Notes: generated by a model not told the origin, from the letters alone. Numbered from the stretch's first letter, positions 7,910 through 16,581 are shown. The stretch is DNA of 64,000 bases from Acidovorax sp. 210-6 (GCF_010020825.1 NZ_JAACJE010000001.1:682001-746000); one strand, 5' to 3'. Translations and numbers: made by a program.

Positions 7910-9715
7910 ATGGATTTGCAAACCACTATCTACGTTTTTGTCGGTCTGAGCTTCGCGCTCTACATCGGCATTGCAGTGTGGGCCCGCGCTGGTTCCACCA
8001 GCGAGTTCTACGCGGCCGGCGGCAGCGTGCACCCCATCACCAACGGCATGGCCACGGCCGCCGACTGGATGAGCGCGGCTTCCTTCATCTCCATGGCCGG
8101 CCTGATCGCCAACATGGGGTATGGCGGTGGCCTGTTCCTGATGGGCTGGACCGGCGGCTACGTGCTGCTGGCCATGCTGCTGGCTCCGTACCTGCGCAAG
8201 TTCGGCAAGTTCACGGTGCCCCAGTTCATTGGTGACCGCTTCTACTCCAAGAGCGCCAGCACCATTGCCGTGCTGTGCCTGCTGGTGGCGTCGCTCACGT
8301 ACATCATTGGTCAGATGACCGGTGTGGGTATCGCGTTCTCGCGCTTCCTGGGTGTGTCCAGCGACACCGGCATTTACGTCGGTATGGCCATCGTGTTCGC
8401 CTACGCCGTGTTCGGCGGCATGAAGGGCATCACCTACACCCAGGTGGCGCAGTACATCGTGCTGATCCTGGCCTACACCGTGCCTGCCGTGTTCATCTCG
8501 CTGCAGCTCACGGGCAACGCGATCCCTCAACTGGGTCTGGGTGGCAGCTATGTCGGCACCGACATGACTCTGCTGGCCAAGCTCGATTCCGTGGTTACCG
8601 ACCTCGGTTTTGGCAAGTACACCACGCAACTGCCGGGCAGCACGCTGAACATGTTCATGTACACGATGTCGCTGATGATCGGTACCGCCGGTCTGCCGCA
8701 CGTCATCATGCGATTCTTTACCGTGCCTTCGGTCAAGGACGCGCGCAGCTCGGCCGGCTGGGCCCTGATCTTCATCGCCATCCTGTACACCACGGCCCCT
8801 GCCGTGGCGGCCATGGCCAAACTGAACCTGCATGCCACCGTCAACACCGCCGTCAAGACCGGTGGCGACCTGTATGCACCTGAAGCCAGCCTGGTGAACG
8901 AACAGCGTCCCGACTGGATGAAGCGCTGGGAAAAGACCGGCTTGCTGAAGTGGGAAGACAAGAACGGCGACGGCCGCATCCAGTACTACAACGACAAGAC
9001 CAAGAACGAAGCCGCCAAGGGCAAGGCAGAGGCTGCCGGCTGGAAGGGCAACGAGTTGACGGTGAATGCCGACATCATCGTGATGGCCAACCCCGAAATC
9101 GCGCTGCTGCCCAACTGGGTGATCGCGCTGGTGGCGGCCGGTGGTCTGGCTGCGGCTCTGTCGACGGCTGCAGGTCTGCTGATGGCTATCTCGTCCGCTG
9201 TGTCGCACGACCTGGTGAAGGGCGTGTTCAACCCCGGCATCAGCGAGAAGAATGAGCTGCTGGCGGGCAAGGTGTCGATGGCCGTGGCCATCGTGGTGGC
9301 CGGTTACCTGGGCCTGAACCCGCCGGGCTTTGCGGCCGGTACGGTGGCACTGGCCTTCGGTATTGCTGCCAGCTCGCTGTTCCCCGCCATCATGATGGGT
9401 ATTTTCAGCAAGAAGATGAACAAGGAAGGCGCCATGGCCGGCATGCTGGCAGGCCTGTTCTTCACCCTGTTCTATGTGTTCGCACACAAGGGCGTGTTCT
9501 TTATCAAGGGCACGGAATACCTGGGCCTGATCGGCGGCGCCAACAGCTTCTTCGGCATCACGCCGGAAGCCATCGGTGCAGTCGGTGCCCTGGTGAACTT
9601 TGGCGTGGCCTTCCTGGTGGACAAGTTCACCAAGGAGCCGCCAGAGCATATCCAGCACATGGTCGAGGCTGTGCGTATCCCGCGCGGCTCTTCCCAGGTG
9701 AAGGGCGCTCACTGA
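7910..9715 (+). CDS. Solute:sodium symporter, VC_2705 subfamily
   Basis: A 601-residue SSS-family permease with about 13 membrane segments. The segments EFYAAGGSVHPITNGMATAA, DWMSAASFISMAG and GTAGLPHVIMRFFTVPSVKD match the acetate-like branch. A hydrophilic loop of about 80 residues (about 325-400) separates two helices. It contains DKNGDGRIQYYN starting at residue 350, which has the D-x-N-x-D-G-x-I spacing of an EF-hand calcium loop. The gene follows its DUF4212 partner and is ended by a strong terminator. Family members are presumed carboxylate transporters; the exact substrate is unknown. Confidence 0.92.
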   Translation: MDLQTTIYVFVGLSFALYIGIAVWARAGSTSEFYAAGGSVHPITNGMATAADWMSAASFISMAGLIANMGYGGGLFLMGWTGGYVLLAMLLAPYLRKFGKFTVPQFIGDRFYSKSASTIAVLCLLVASLTYIIGQMTGVGIAFSRFLGVSSDTGIYVGMAIVFAYAVFGGMKGITYTQVAQYIVLILAYTVPAVFISLQLTGNAIPQLGLGGSYVGTDMTLLAKLDSVVTDLGFGKYTTQLPGSTLNMFMYTMSLMIGTAGLPHVIMRFFTVPSVKDARSSAGWALIFIAILYTTAPAVAAMAKLNLHATVNTAVKTGGDLYAPEASLVNEQRPDWMKRWEKTGLLKWEDKNGDGRIQYYNDKTKNEAAKGKAEAAGWKGNELTVNADIIVMANPEIALLPNWVIALVAAGGLAAALSTAAGLLMAISSAVSHDLVKGVFNPGISEKNELLAGKVSMAVAIVVAGYLGLNPPGFAAGTVALAFGIAASSLFPAIMMGIFSKKMNKEGAMAGMLAGLFFTLFYVFAHKGVFFIKGTEYLGLIGGANSFFGITPEAIGAVGALVNFGVAFLVDKFTKEPPEHIQHMVEAVRIPRGSSQVKGAH

Positions 9716-9771
9716 CCTGGGATTTACCCCAGACCGCTGCTGCGCTGGCACGCAGCGGCGTCACAATCAAG

Positions 9772-9805
9772 GGCCCTGCCGGCATGGCGCTGGCAGGGCC
9801 TTTTT
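9772..9805 (+). terminator. Rho-independent terminator of the DUF4212-symporter unit
   Basis: GGCCCTGCC (9772-9780) and GGCAGGGCC (9792-9800) form a perfect 9-bp stem with an 11-base loop, followed by five T (9801-9805). It lies 57 bases past the symporter stop. Confidence 0.85.
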
Positions 9806-9828
9806 ACTGACCCGAGGTGGAGCATTCG

Positions 9829-10194
9829 ATGAAATTTGATGTCAGCGTCGCCCTGACGTGGATCCTGTTCCTGGCGCTGTTCCCCATGGCGTTCTTCTGG
9901 TTTCGCAGAGCATGGCGCATTCTTGTTCGGCGCGATTTCTCCGAGGTGGCACTGAAACGCGGCGAATCGCCGCCCAACCCTGAAAAATACGCGCCCTATG
10001 CCCTGGCCATCAACCTGATCGCTGGCGCGGTGGTCGCCGTCGTGATTGTGGGTGTGATACTGGGCCAGCTGGAATACAACACTTGGACGGCCGCCGCAGG
10101 CAGCACCATCTGGTGCAAGTTTTTCCTGGACTTTGCCCTCTCCCGCCAGGCCCATGGCTTGGCCAAAGGCAAGCAAGCCACGCCCAAGACCTGA
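9829..10194 (+). CDS. Hypothetical small membrane protein
   Basis: A 121-residue protein with two membrane segments (about 7-26 and 61-85) separated by a short charged loop (FRRAWRILVRRDFSEVALKR). The start at ATG 9829 is chosen because GAGGTGGA (9814-9821) is correctly spaced; a GTG at 9817 lies inside that site. It follows a terminator and so begins its own transcript. The next gene starts 41 bases on. I recognise no family. Its position between a symporter and a transporter-like kinase suggests a membrane accessory role, which is inference only. Confidence 0.65.
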   Translation: MKFDVSVALTWILFLALFPMAFFWFRRAWRILVRRDFSEVALKRGESPPNPEKYAPYALAINLIAGAVVAVVIVGVILGQLEYNTWTAAAGSTIWCKFFLDFALSRQAHGLAKGKQATPKT

Positions 10195-10235
10195 GGTGAC
10201 GCTTACGTAAGACCAAGGTAAGTGCCGGGCGCACA

Positions 10236-10562
10236 ATGGAGACACAGGGAGGCGTTCAGACTTCCCGCCTGGAGACTGCCGTGCTCAAAGGACTCGGCTC
10301 CCAACGCCTGGTGGCGCTGTTTGCCGGCGGCTGGGTGTTGTTCAATTTTCCGCTGCTCGGCCTGTGGGACCGCGAGGTGTCCGTATGGGGCGTGCCGCTG
10401 TTCCCGCTGGCCCTGTTCGCCTGGTGGGCGCTGCTGATTGCGGCGCTGGCTTGGCTCATGGAGCGTGGCGACCGGCAGGCCGCCGAACCGGGCGAGGAGC
10501 GCACGCCGGACCGCACCTCCACGCCTGCGGCACCGGGGGGCAGTCTGCCCTCGCAGGAGTAG
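10236..10562 (+). CDS. Small two-helix membrane protein upstream of the sensor kinase (CbrX-like position)
   Basis: Up to 108 residues. A GTG at 10280 (MLKGLGSQRL) is an alternative start, and conservation would decide. Two membrane segments (about 25-42 and 52-74) flank LWDREVSVWGVP, and the tail is Pro/Glu-rich and disordered. Its general shape resembles the small subunits DUF485 and DUF4212. Its stop is only 3 bases before the kinase start. In Pseudomonas the small gene cbrX precedes and is coupled to cbrA; this gene holds the same position, but I cannot show sequence homology. A role as small partner of the kinase's transporter domain is inferred. Confidence 0.6.
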   Translation: METQGGVQTSRLETAVLKGLGSQRLVALFAGGWVLFNFPLLGLWDREVSVWGVPLFPLALFAWWALLIAALAWLMERGDRQAAEPGEERTPDRTSTPAAPGGSLPSQE

Positions 10563-10565
10563 CGC

Positions 10566-13304
10566 ATGCTGTCGCCTGCGCTCGTCATTGCCGCTTCGTT
10601 TGCCTACCTGCTGCTGCTGTTTGCCGTGGCGTACTGGGCCGACCGGCGTGCGCAGCTCGGGCGTTCGGTCATCGCCAACCCCTGGACTTACGCGCTCTCG
10701 CTGGCCGTGTACTGCACGGCCTGGACCTATTTCGGCAGCGTGGGGCGGGCTGCTTCGGGCGGTGTGTGGTTTCTGCCCATCTATCTGGGGCCTACGCTGG
10801 TCATGTTGCTGGGCTGGATCGTGCTGCGCAAGATGATCCGCATTGCCAAGGCCTACCGCATCACCTCCATTGCCGACTTCATTGCCAGCCGCTATGGCAA
10901 GAGCCCGCTGCTGGCCGGGCTGGTCACCCTGATCGCGGTGGTGGGCATCGTGCCCTACATCGCGCTGCAGCTCAAGGCCGTGTCGGCAGGCTATGCCCTG
11001 CTGACGGTGCCCGGCGGCGTGGCCGAGCCCGCGCACTGGAGCCGTGACAGCGCCTTTTACGTGGCCCTGGTGCTGGCAGGCTTTGCCATGGTGTTTGGCG
11101 CGCGGCACCTGGACACCACGGAGCGGCACGAGGGCATGGTGGCCGCCATCGCGTTCGAGTCGGTGGTCAAGCTGGTGGCCTTTTTGCTGGTCGGGTTCTT
11201 TGTGGTGTATGGCCTGTTCGATGGCCTGGGCGATCTGTTCGCCCGCGCGCAGGCCGTACCGCAGTTGCAGCAGCTGCTGCGCCTGGAGCAGGGCGGGCAG
11301 TTTGCCTGGGCGCAGTGGTTCGGGCTGATGCTGCTGTCGATGTTCTCGGTGGTGTTCCTGCCGCGCCAGTTCCAGGTGATGGTGGTGGAGAACGTGCGCG
11401 AAGACCACCTGCGCCGCGCGGTCTGGGTGTTTCCGCTCTACATGCTGCTCATCAACCTGTTCGTGCTGCCCATTGCGTTGGGTGGCCTGCTGTATTTCGG
11501 TGCGGGGCAGGCCGATGCCGAAAACTTCGTGCTGTCGCTGCCGCTGGCAGCCGGGCAGCACGCGCTGGCGCTGTTTGCTTTTGTGGGCGGGCTGTCCGCG
11601 GCCACGGGCATGGTCATCGTGGAAACCGTCGCGGTCTCCACCATGGTCAGCAACGAGCTGGTGCTTCCCCTGCTGCTGCGCTGGCGCCACCTGCGCAACA
11701 GCGGCGGGCAGGACTTCACGCGCCTTCTGCTGGGCATCCGGCGCGCCGCCATCCTGGGCGTGCTGGTGCTGGGCTATGTGTACTTCCACCTCGCGGGCGA
11801 GGCGTATGCGCTGGTCAGCATCGGCCTCATCAGCTTTGCCGCCGTGGCGCAGTTCGCTCCCGTGGTGCTGGGCGGCATGTACTGGAAGGGCGGAACCCGC
11901 CTGGGTGCACTGGCCGGGTTGCTGGCCGGCTTTCTGATGTGGGCCTACACCCTGATGCTGCCGTCGATTGCCAAGTCGGGCTGGCTCGACATGGGTTTCA
12001 TCGCCCAAGGGCCCTGGGGCCTGGCCTGGCTGCGACCCGAGCAGTTGCTCGGCCTGCAGGGGTTCGACGGCCTCACCCATTCGCTGTTCTGGAGCATGCT
12101 GGCCAATGTGGTGGCCTATGTCGGCGTGTCGCTGTGGCGCGCGCCTTCGGGCCGCGAGGCCAGCCAGGCCCTGCTGTTTGTCGATGTGTTCGAGCGCACG
12201 GCCGGCTCCAGCCCGGTGTTCTGGCGCGGGCGGGCCAACACGCAAGACCTGCTGCGCCTGTGCGAGCGTTTTCTGGGCGCCGCCAAGGCGCAGGCGCTGT
12301 TCGACGGTTATGCGCAGCGCGTGGGCGTGCGCCAAGCCCAGGCGCTGCGGCCCGACGCCCGGCTGGTGCAGTTTGTCGAAACGCAACTGGCTGGTGCCGT
12401 GGGCAGTGCGTCGGCCCGTGCGCTGGTGGCCTCGGTGGCCGAGGAAGAAACTCTCTCGCCCGAAGACGTGCTGCGCATTCTGGACGAGGCCTCGCAGATC
12501 CGCGCCTATTCGCGAGCGCTGGAGGGCAAGTCGCGCTCGCTGGAACAGGCCACGGCCGAGCTGCGCGCCGCCAACGAGCAACTGCAGAGCCTGGACCGGC
12601 TCAAGGACGACTTCATGTCGTCGGTGACGCACGAACTGCGCACGCCGCTGACCTCCATCCGCGCGCTGGCCGAACTGATGCAGGACGACGCCAGCATGCC
12701 CCAGGCCCAGCGCCAGCAGTTCGTGGGCATCATCGTGGCCGAAACCGAGCGCCTGACGCGCCTGGTCAACCAGGTGCTGGACATGGCCAAGATCGAATCG
12801 GGCCATGCCGAATGGCATGTGGCGCCGGTGGACATGCGTGCCCTGGTGGAGCGCGCCGTGGCGACCACGGCCGAAGTGTTCCGCGAGCGCGCGGCCCAGG
12901 TGCAGGTGCAGCTGCCCGGCGAGGCGCCCGTGCTCCAGGCCGACCCCGACCGCATCCTGCAGGTGCTGCTGAACCTGCTGTCCAACGCGGCCAAGTTTGT
13001 GCCCTCGCCCGGCGGGCAGGTGCAGGTGCGGCTGACGTCCGATGCGCAAGGCGTCACGGTGTGCGTGCAGGACAACGGCCCGGGCGTGCAGCCGGGCCAT
13101 GAAGCCATGATTTTTGACCGCTTTCACCAGACCGACCTGGGTGCCCAGGTGGCGCACGGAACAGGCCTGGGCCTGCCGATCAGTCGCCATATTGCGGAAC
13201 ATTTTGGCGGGCGGCTGTGGCTGGAGCCCAGCGCGCAGCCGGGTGCCTGCTTCTGCTTCTGGTTGCCACTGCCTACAGAACCTATTGGAGACAAGACCCC
13301 ATGA
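10566..13304 (+). CDS. CbrA-type sensor histidine kinase: SLC5 transporter domain + STAC + HisKA/HATPase
   Basis: A 912-residue membrane kinase. Residues about 1-500 form an SSS/SLC5 transporter domain (SLAVYCTAWTYFGSVGRAA, then VVFLPRQFQVMVVENV). Residues about 540-640 match the STAC domain (LCERFLGAAKAQALF, LAGAVGSASARALVASV). A short coiled coil leads into the DHp helix with the phospho-acceptor His at 689 in SSVTHELRTPLTSI. The ATP domain is intact: LLNLLSNAAKF, then DNGPG, then GTGLGLPISRHIAEHFGG. No PAS domain is evident, unlike Pseudomonas CbrA. The stop overlaps the start of a response regulator (ATGA). Such kinases sense carbon or nitrogen sources through the transporter domain; the ligand here is unknown. 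Confidence 0.9.
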   Translation: MLSPALVIAASFAYLLLLFAVAYWADRRAQLGRSVIANPWTYALSLAVYCTAWTYFGSVGRAASGGVWFLPIYLGPTLVMLLGWIVLRKMIRIAKAYRITSIADFIASRYGKSPLLAGLVTLIAVVGIVPYIALQLKAVSAGYALLTVPGGVAEPAHWSRDSAFYVALVLAGFAMVFGARHLDTTERHEGMVAAIAFESVVKLVAFLLVGFFVVYGLFDGLGDLFARAQAVPQLQQLLRLEQGGQFAWAQWFGLMLLSMFSVVFLPRQFQVMVVENVREDHLRRAVWVFPLYMLLINLFVLPIALGGLLYFGAGQADAENFVLSLPLAAGQHALALFAFVGGLSAATGMVIVETVAVSTMVSNELVLPLLLRWRHLRNSGGQDFTRLLLGIRRAAILGVLVLGYVYFHLAGEAYALVSIGLISFAAVAQFAPVVLGGMYWKGGTRLGALAGLLAGFLMWAYTLMLPSIAKSGWLDMGFIAQGPWGLAWLRPEQLLGLQGFDGLTHSLFWSMLANVVAYVGVSLWRAPSGREASQALLFVDVFERTAGSSPVFWRGRANTQDLLRLCERFLGAAKAQALFDGYAQRVGVRQAQALRPDARLVQFVETQLAGAVGSASARALVASVAEEETLSPEDVLRILDEASQIRAYSRALEGKSRSLEQATAELRAANEQLQSLDRLKDDFMSSVTHELRTPLTSIRALAELMQDDASMPQAQRQQFVGIIVAETERLTRLVNQVLDMAKIESGHAEWHVAPVDMRALVERAVATTAEVFRERAAQVQVQLPGEAPVLQADPDRILQVLLNLLSNAAKFVPSPGGQVQVRLTSDAQGVTVCVQDNGPGVQPGHEAMIFDRFHQTDLGAQVAHGTGLGLPISRHIAEHFGGRLWLEPSAQPGACFCFWLPLPTEPIGDKTP

Positions 13305-13678
13305 CGACAAAAATACTGATTGCCGACGATGAACCCAACATCGTCATCTCGCTTGAATACCTGCTGCAGCGCGAGGGCTACACCGTGCTGGTGGCGCGCG
13401 ACGGGCAGGAGGCACTGGACACCATTGCACGCGAGCAGCCCGCGCTGGTGCTGCTCGACGTGATGATGCCGCACAAGACCGGTTTCGAGGTGTGTCAGGC
13501 CGTACGCGCCGACGAGGCCTTGCAGGGCACCAAAATCCTCATGCTCACGGCCAAGGGCCGCGAGACCGACGTGGCCAAGGGCATGGCCCTGGGCGCCAAT
13601 GCCTACATGACCAAGCCTTTCTCCACGCGCGAGCTGGTGCAGAAGGTGGCCGAACTGCTTGGGGAGACATCCGCATGA
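13301..13678 (+). CDS. Single-domain response regulator (CheY-like)
   Basis: A 125-residue receiver with no output domain. The acidic pair is in LIADDEPN, the phospho-acceptor Asp is residue 53 (LVLLDVMMPHKTG), the switch Thr is in MLTAKGR, and the Lys is in MTKPFSTREL. It overlaps the kinase stop by ATGA and its own stop overlaps the next start by ATGA, so kinase, receiver and exonuclease fusion should be made together. CbrB and CrbR partners in other bacteria are DNA-binding; this one is not. Its signal must therefore pass by protein contact, possibly to the adjacent membrane pseudokinase-exonuclease. Confidence 0.92.
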   Translation: MTTKILIADDEPNIVISLEYLLQREGYTVLVARDGQEALDTIAREQPALVLLDVMMPHKTGFEVCQAVRADEALQGTKILMLTAKGRETDVAKGMALGANAYMTKPFSTRELVQKVAELLGETSA

Positions 13679-15861
13679 GAAAGATCGACCCCCGGCTGGT
13701 GCTGGCCATCGTCGCCGCGGGCCTGGTGATGGCGCTGTGGCTGGTGCTGATGTCCGTGATCGTCTGGTCCACGCTTGATGCGCAGGAACGCCTGGCGGTG
13801 GGCGATGTGCTGGCGCCGCGCACCGTGCTGGTGGCCATGGGCTGGCTGTTGGGCCTGTTTCTGGTGGCGGTCACGCTGCACATGCTGCACCGCCGTTACG
13901 TGGGCGACCCGCACCGTCTGATCGAAAAAATCCGGGTGGTGGTGACGGCCACCACGCCGCAGCAGCTCACCCCTCGGGGCACCGCCGAAATGCAGGCCAT
14001 GGCCCGTGCCGTGAACGAGCTGGCCGCCCAGCGCGACCAGTTGCGCGGCGATGTGGCCGAGCAGGTGGCCCAGGCCAGCCAGCGCGTTCAGCAGGAGAAG
14101 AACCGCCTGGCCGCCCTGATGGCCGAGCTGAATCAGAGCGTGGTGGTGTGCAACCGCGAAGGGCGCATCCTGCTCTACAACCAGCGGGCGCGCCAGCAGT
14201 TTCGCCAGCTTTCACAGGGCGCGGGAGCCGCCGCCGGGGCAGAGCTGATCGGCATCGGGCGCTCCATCTACGCCGTGCTCGACCAGCAGTTGGTGGCGCA
14301 TGCACTGGAGCGTATCCACCAGGCGCTGGGGCGCGGGGTGGCCACGCCCTCGGCGCAGTTTGTCACCACCACGCAGGGCGGGCACCTGCTGCGCGTGCAG
14401 GTGGCGCCGGTGCGCGAATCGGCGCCGCCCGGCGATGGCGAAGCGCCAGAGGGCTTGCAGGCCGTGAGCGGGCTGGTGCTGATGCTGGACGATGTGACCG
14501 CCAGCGTGCAGGAGGAAGCCGAACGCGACCAGCTCATGCACGGCCTGACCGAGGGCAGCCGTGCCTCGCTGGCCAACATCCAGGCGGCGGTGGACATGCT
14601 GGGCTATGCCGACCTGGAGCCTGCCATGCGCGAGCGCTTTCTGGGCGTGGTGCGGGACGAGGTGGGCGCCATGGGGCGGCGCGTCAATGACCTGGCCCAC
14701 CGTGCCACGCAACGCCTCAAGACCCGCTGGCCCATGGAAGACATGCTGGGCGCCGACCTGGTGACGGCCGCCCAGCGTCGCATTGCGCAGCACTGCGACC
14801 GGCCGGTCACGCTCGACGCCATCGACACCAGCCTCTGGCTCAAGGTGGACAGCTACACCCTGCTGCTGGCGCTGACCTACCTGGCGCACCGCCTGGTCGA
14901 TGAATTCGAGGTGCGGTTTCTGCAGTTGCGCCTGCAGGGTACCGCCACCCATGCGCAGCTCGACCTGGTCTGGAGTGGCCAGGCCATGAGCAACGAGACC
15001 GTGATGAGCTGGGAGATGGACGCCATGCGCTTTGGCAGCGAGCGCAGTCCGCTGACGGTGCGCGATGTGGTCGAGCGCCACGGCGGCGAGATGTGGTTCG
15101 AGCGCGAGCGTGCCCGCCACCAGGCGTTCTTCCGCTTCATGCTGCCGCTGGCCAGTGTGCAGGGCGTGGTCGATGCGCCGCTGGGTGAGAGCGAATTCAG
15201 CCGCCCCGAGTACTACGACTTTGATCTGTTCAAGATGGCCGACCAGAGCAGTGCGCTGGACGATCGCCCGCTGAGCGAACTGACCTACACCGTGTTCGAC
15301 ACCGAAACCACCGGCCTGAACCCGGCCGATGGCGATGCCATCATCCAGATCGGTGCGGCCCGCATCGTCAACGGCAAGCTGCTGCGCCAGGAGTGCTTTG
15401 ACCAACTGGTCGATCCGGGGCGGCGCATTCCGGCGGCATCCATCCCCATCCACGGCATCACAGACGACATGGTGGTGGGCAAGCCTGGCATTGCCCAGGT
15501 GCTGCCGCTGTTCCACGCCTACGCGCAGGACACGGTGCTGGTGGCGCACAACGCGGCCTTCGACATGCGGTTTCTGCAACTGCAGGAAGAGGCTTCGGGG
15601 GTGGCCTTCCACCAGCCGGTGCTGGATACGCTGCTGCTGTCGGCGGTGGTGCATCCACAGCAGGAGTCGCACCGGCTCGAAGCCATTGCCGAGCGTTTCA
15701 ATGTGACGGTGCTGGGCCGCCACACGGCGCTGGGCGATGCCCTGGTGACGGCGGAGATCTGGCTGCGGATGATTCCGCTGCTCCAGGAGCAGGGCATCCA
15801 CACCCTGCGCCAGGCGCGGGAGGCTGCGCAGAAGACGTATTACGCTCGGTTGAAATATTGA
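13675..15861 (+). CDS. Membrane PAS/pseudo-histidine-kinase fused to a DEDDh 3'-5' exonuclease
   Basis: A 728-residue fusion starting at ATG 13675. Two membrane helices (about 9-31 and 48-70) lead to a HAMP-like and coiled-coil region, then a PAS domain (about 145-285; SVVVCNREGRILLYNQRARQ). A DHp-like helix follows in which LTEGSRASLANI replaces the usual HELRTPL, so the phospho-acceptor His is absent. The ATPase-like region (about 385-505) lacks the N-box Asn and the DxGxG motif, although VRDVVERHGGEMWFE recalls the last helix. The exonuclease domain (about 538-705) is intact: D542 and E544 in FDTETTGLN, D630 in AHNAAFDMRF, H683 and D688 in HTALGDAL. It is coupled to the response regulator by ATGA. 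Substrate and output are unknown. Confidence 0.85.
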   Translation: MRKIDPRLVLAIVAAGLVMALWLVLMSVIVWSTLDAQERLAVGDVLAPRTVLVAMGWLLGLFLVAVTLHMLHRRYVGDPHRLIEKIRVVVTATTPQQLTPRGTAEMQAMARAVNELAAQRDQLRGDVAEQVAQASQRVQQEKNRLAALMAELNQSVVVCNREGRILLYNQRARQQFRQLSQGAGAAAGAELIGIGRSIYAVLDQQLVAHALERIHQALGRGVATPSAQFVTTTQGGHLLRVQVAPVRESAPPGDGEAPEGLQAVSGLVLMLDDVTASVQEEAERDQLMHGLTEGSRASLANIQAAVDMLGYADLEPAMRERFLGVVRDEVGAMGRRVNDLAHRATQRLKTRWPMEDMLGADLVTAAQRRIAQHCDRPVTLDAIDTSLWLKVDSYTLLLALTYLAHRLVDEFEVRFLQLRLQGTATHAQLDLVWSGQAMSNETVMSWEMDAMRFGSERSPLTVRDVVERHGGEMWFERERARHQAFFRFMLPLASVQGVVDAPLGESEFSRPEYYDFDLFKMADQSSALDDRPLSELTYTVFDTETTGLNPADGDAIIQIGAARIVNGKLLRQECFDQLVDPGRRIPAASIPIHGITDDMVVGKPGIAQVLPLFHAYAQDTVLVAHNAAFDMRFLQLQEEASGVAFHQPVLDTLLLSAVVHPQQESHRLEAIAERFNVTVLGRHTALGDALVTAEIWLRMIPLLQEQGIHTLRQAREAAQKTYYARLKY

Positions 15862-15865
15862 GTGT

Positions 15866-15922
15866 TTTTGGGCTATGGGGCTTATGGGATAAGCGCTGGT
15901 AGCTATTGTTTTGATAGCTTTT
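15866..15922 (-). repeat. GCTATT-type dispersed repeat, minus orientation
   Basis: Read on the minus strand this gives AGCTATCAAAACAATAGC, then CCAGCGCTTATCCCATAAGC. It immediately follows the exonuclease-fusion stop and is the mirror image of the copy at 16606-16660. Confidence 0.8.
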
Positions 15923-15946
15923 GCTGTGGCTTTGTTGAGGGTGGCT

Positions 15947-16581
15947 GGCCGGGTCTCGCCCCGGCGGGCGAGGTACTTTTCTTTGCTTCGCCAAAGAAAA
16001 GTACCCAAAAGAAAGGCGACCCACTGTCTGCGACCCCTGCGCTGCGCTACGGGGCAAACCTGCGTCGGGGCGCTTGCGGGGTGCGCCGTGGAACTCACTG
16101 CGCTGCTGCGCAGCTCCGTTCGGACAACCCCGGCGAGTCAGTGGACGAAGCATGCGCGCTGCGACGCGCATGCCCACCCCGCAAGCGCCCCGCCGCAGGC
16201 GCAGCCAGAAGGGGTTGGAAAGAACACGGGCCATCGCTGCGCTCGGCCTGGCGAGCGCGGCGCGCAGCGCCTGCGACGTTGGGGGCCGAGCGCAGCGATG
16301 GCCCGAAACCTGCCAAGCCCTTTTGCCCGTGCCGAGAAGCGCAGGGCGCGGGGTGGGCGTGCGCCGCAGGACACACGCCTTCGTGGTCTGACTTGCTGCG
16401 GTTGTTCGAACGAAGCGCCGTAGGCGCGCAGTGAGTTCCGCAGCACGCCCCGCGAACGAGCATCGCAGGCTGCCCCCGCGCGCAGCGTGGGGGTCACGGG
16501 CGGCAGGGTCGCCCTTTCTTTGCTTACTTTCTTTCGGCGAAGCGAAAGAAAGTGAGTCGCCCGCCGGGGCGAGACCCGGCC
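15947..16581. repeat. 635-bp non-coding giant-palindrome element, copy A
   Basis: This fills most of the 804-base gene-free stretch 15862-16665. The two halves are diverged inverted copies of one another. Both ends carry GGCCGGGTCTCGCCCCGGCG facing inward, and each end has its own hairpin: 15972-15985 with 15992-16005 (14 bp, perfect) and 16526-16536 with 16543-16553 (11 bp). Internal perfect inverted repeats are 16067-16083 with 16175-16191 (17 bp) and 16229-16248 with 16284-16303 (20 bp), plus a 9-bp hairpin at 16150-16173. Open frames inside it are low-complexity with no family resemblance. A second copy at 50349-50992 is in the same orientation. It encodes no transposase; origin and function are unknown. 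Confidence 0.85.

Noticed and set aside
10203-13310. A 1035-codon open frame antisense to the sensor kinase, and similar long antisense frames at 7874-9751, 2417-4561 and 42785-45826
   Set aside because: They are His/Gln/Arg/Gly-rich shadows produced by strong GC bias at third codon positions of the real genes. They show no family motifs, and the opposite strands encode well-recognised proteins.
13675-15861. Proofreading (epsilon) subunit of DNA polymerase III
   Set aside because: The exonuclease domain resembles DnaQ, but the membrane helices and PAS/pseudokinase region rule out the replicative subunit. The stand-alone exonuclease at 2022-2657 is likewise coupled to a signalling protein rather than in a dnaQ context.
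15862-16463. Several open frames of 100-190 codons in palindromic element A, and the matching ones in element B
   Set aside because: They run through both arms of a palindrome in several frames and on both strands, are rich in Arg/Ala/Pro/Cys, and lack ribosome sites. The element is better explained as non-coding.
15947-16581. Insertion sequence
   Set aside because: It has inverted ends but no transposase frame, and I could not see a target-site duplication. It could at most be a non-autonomous element.
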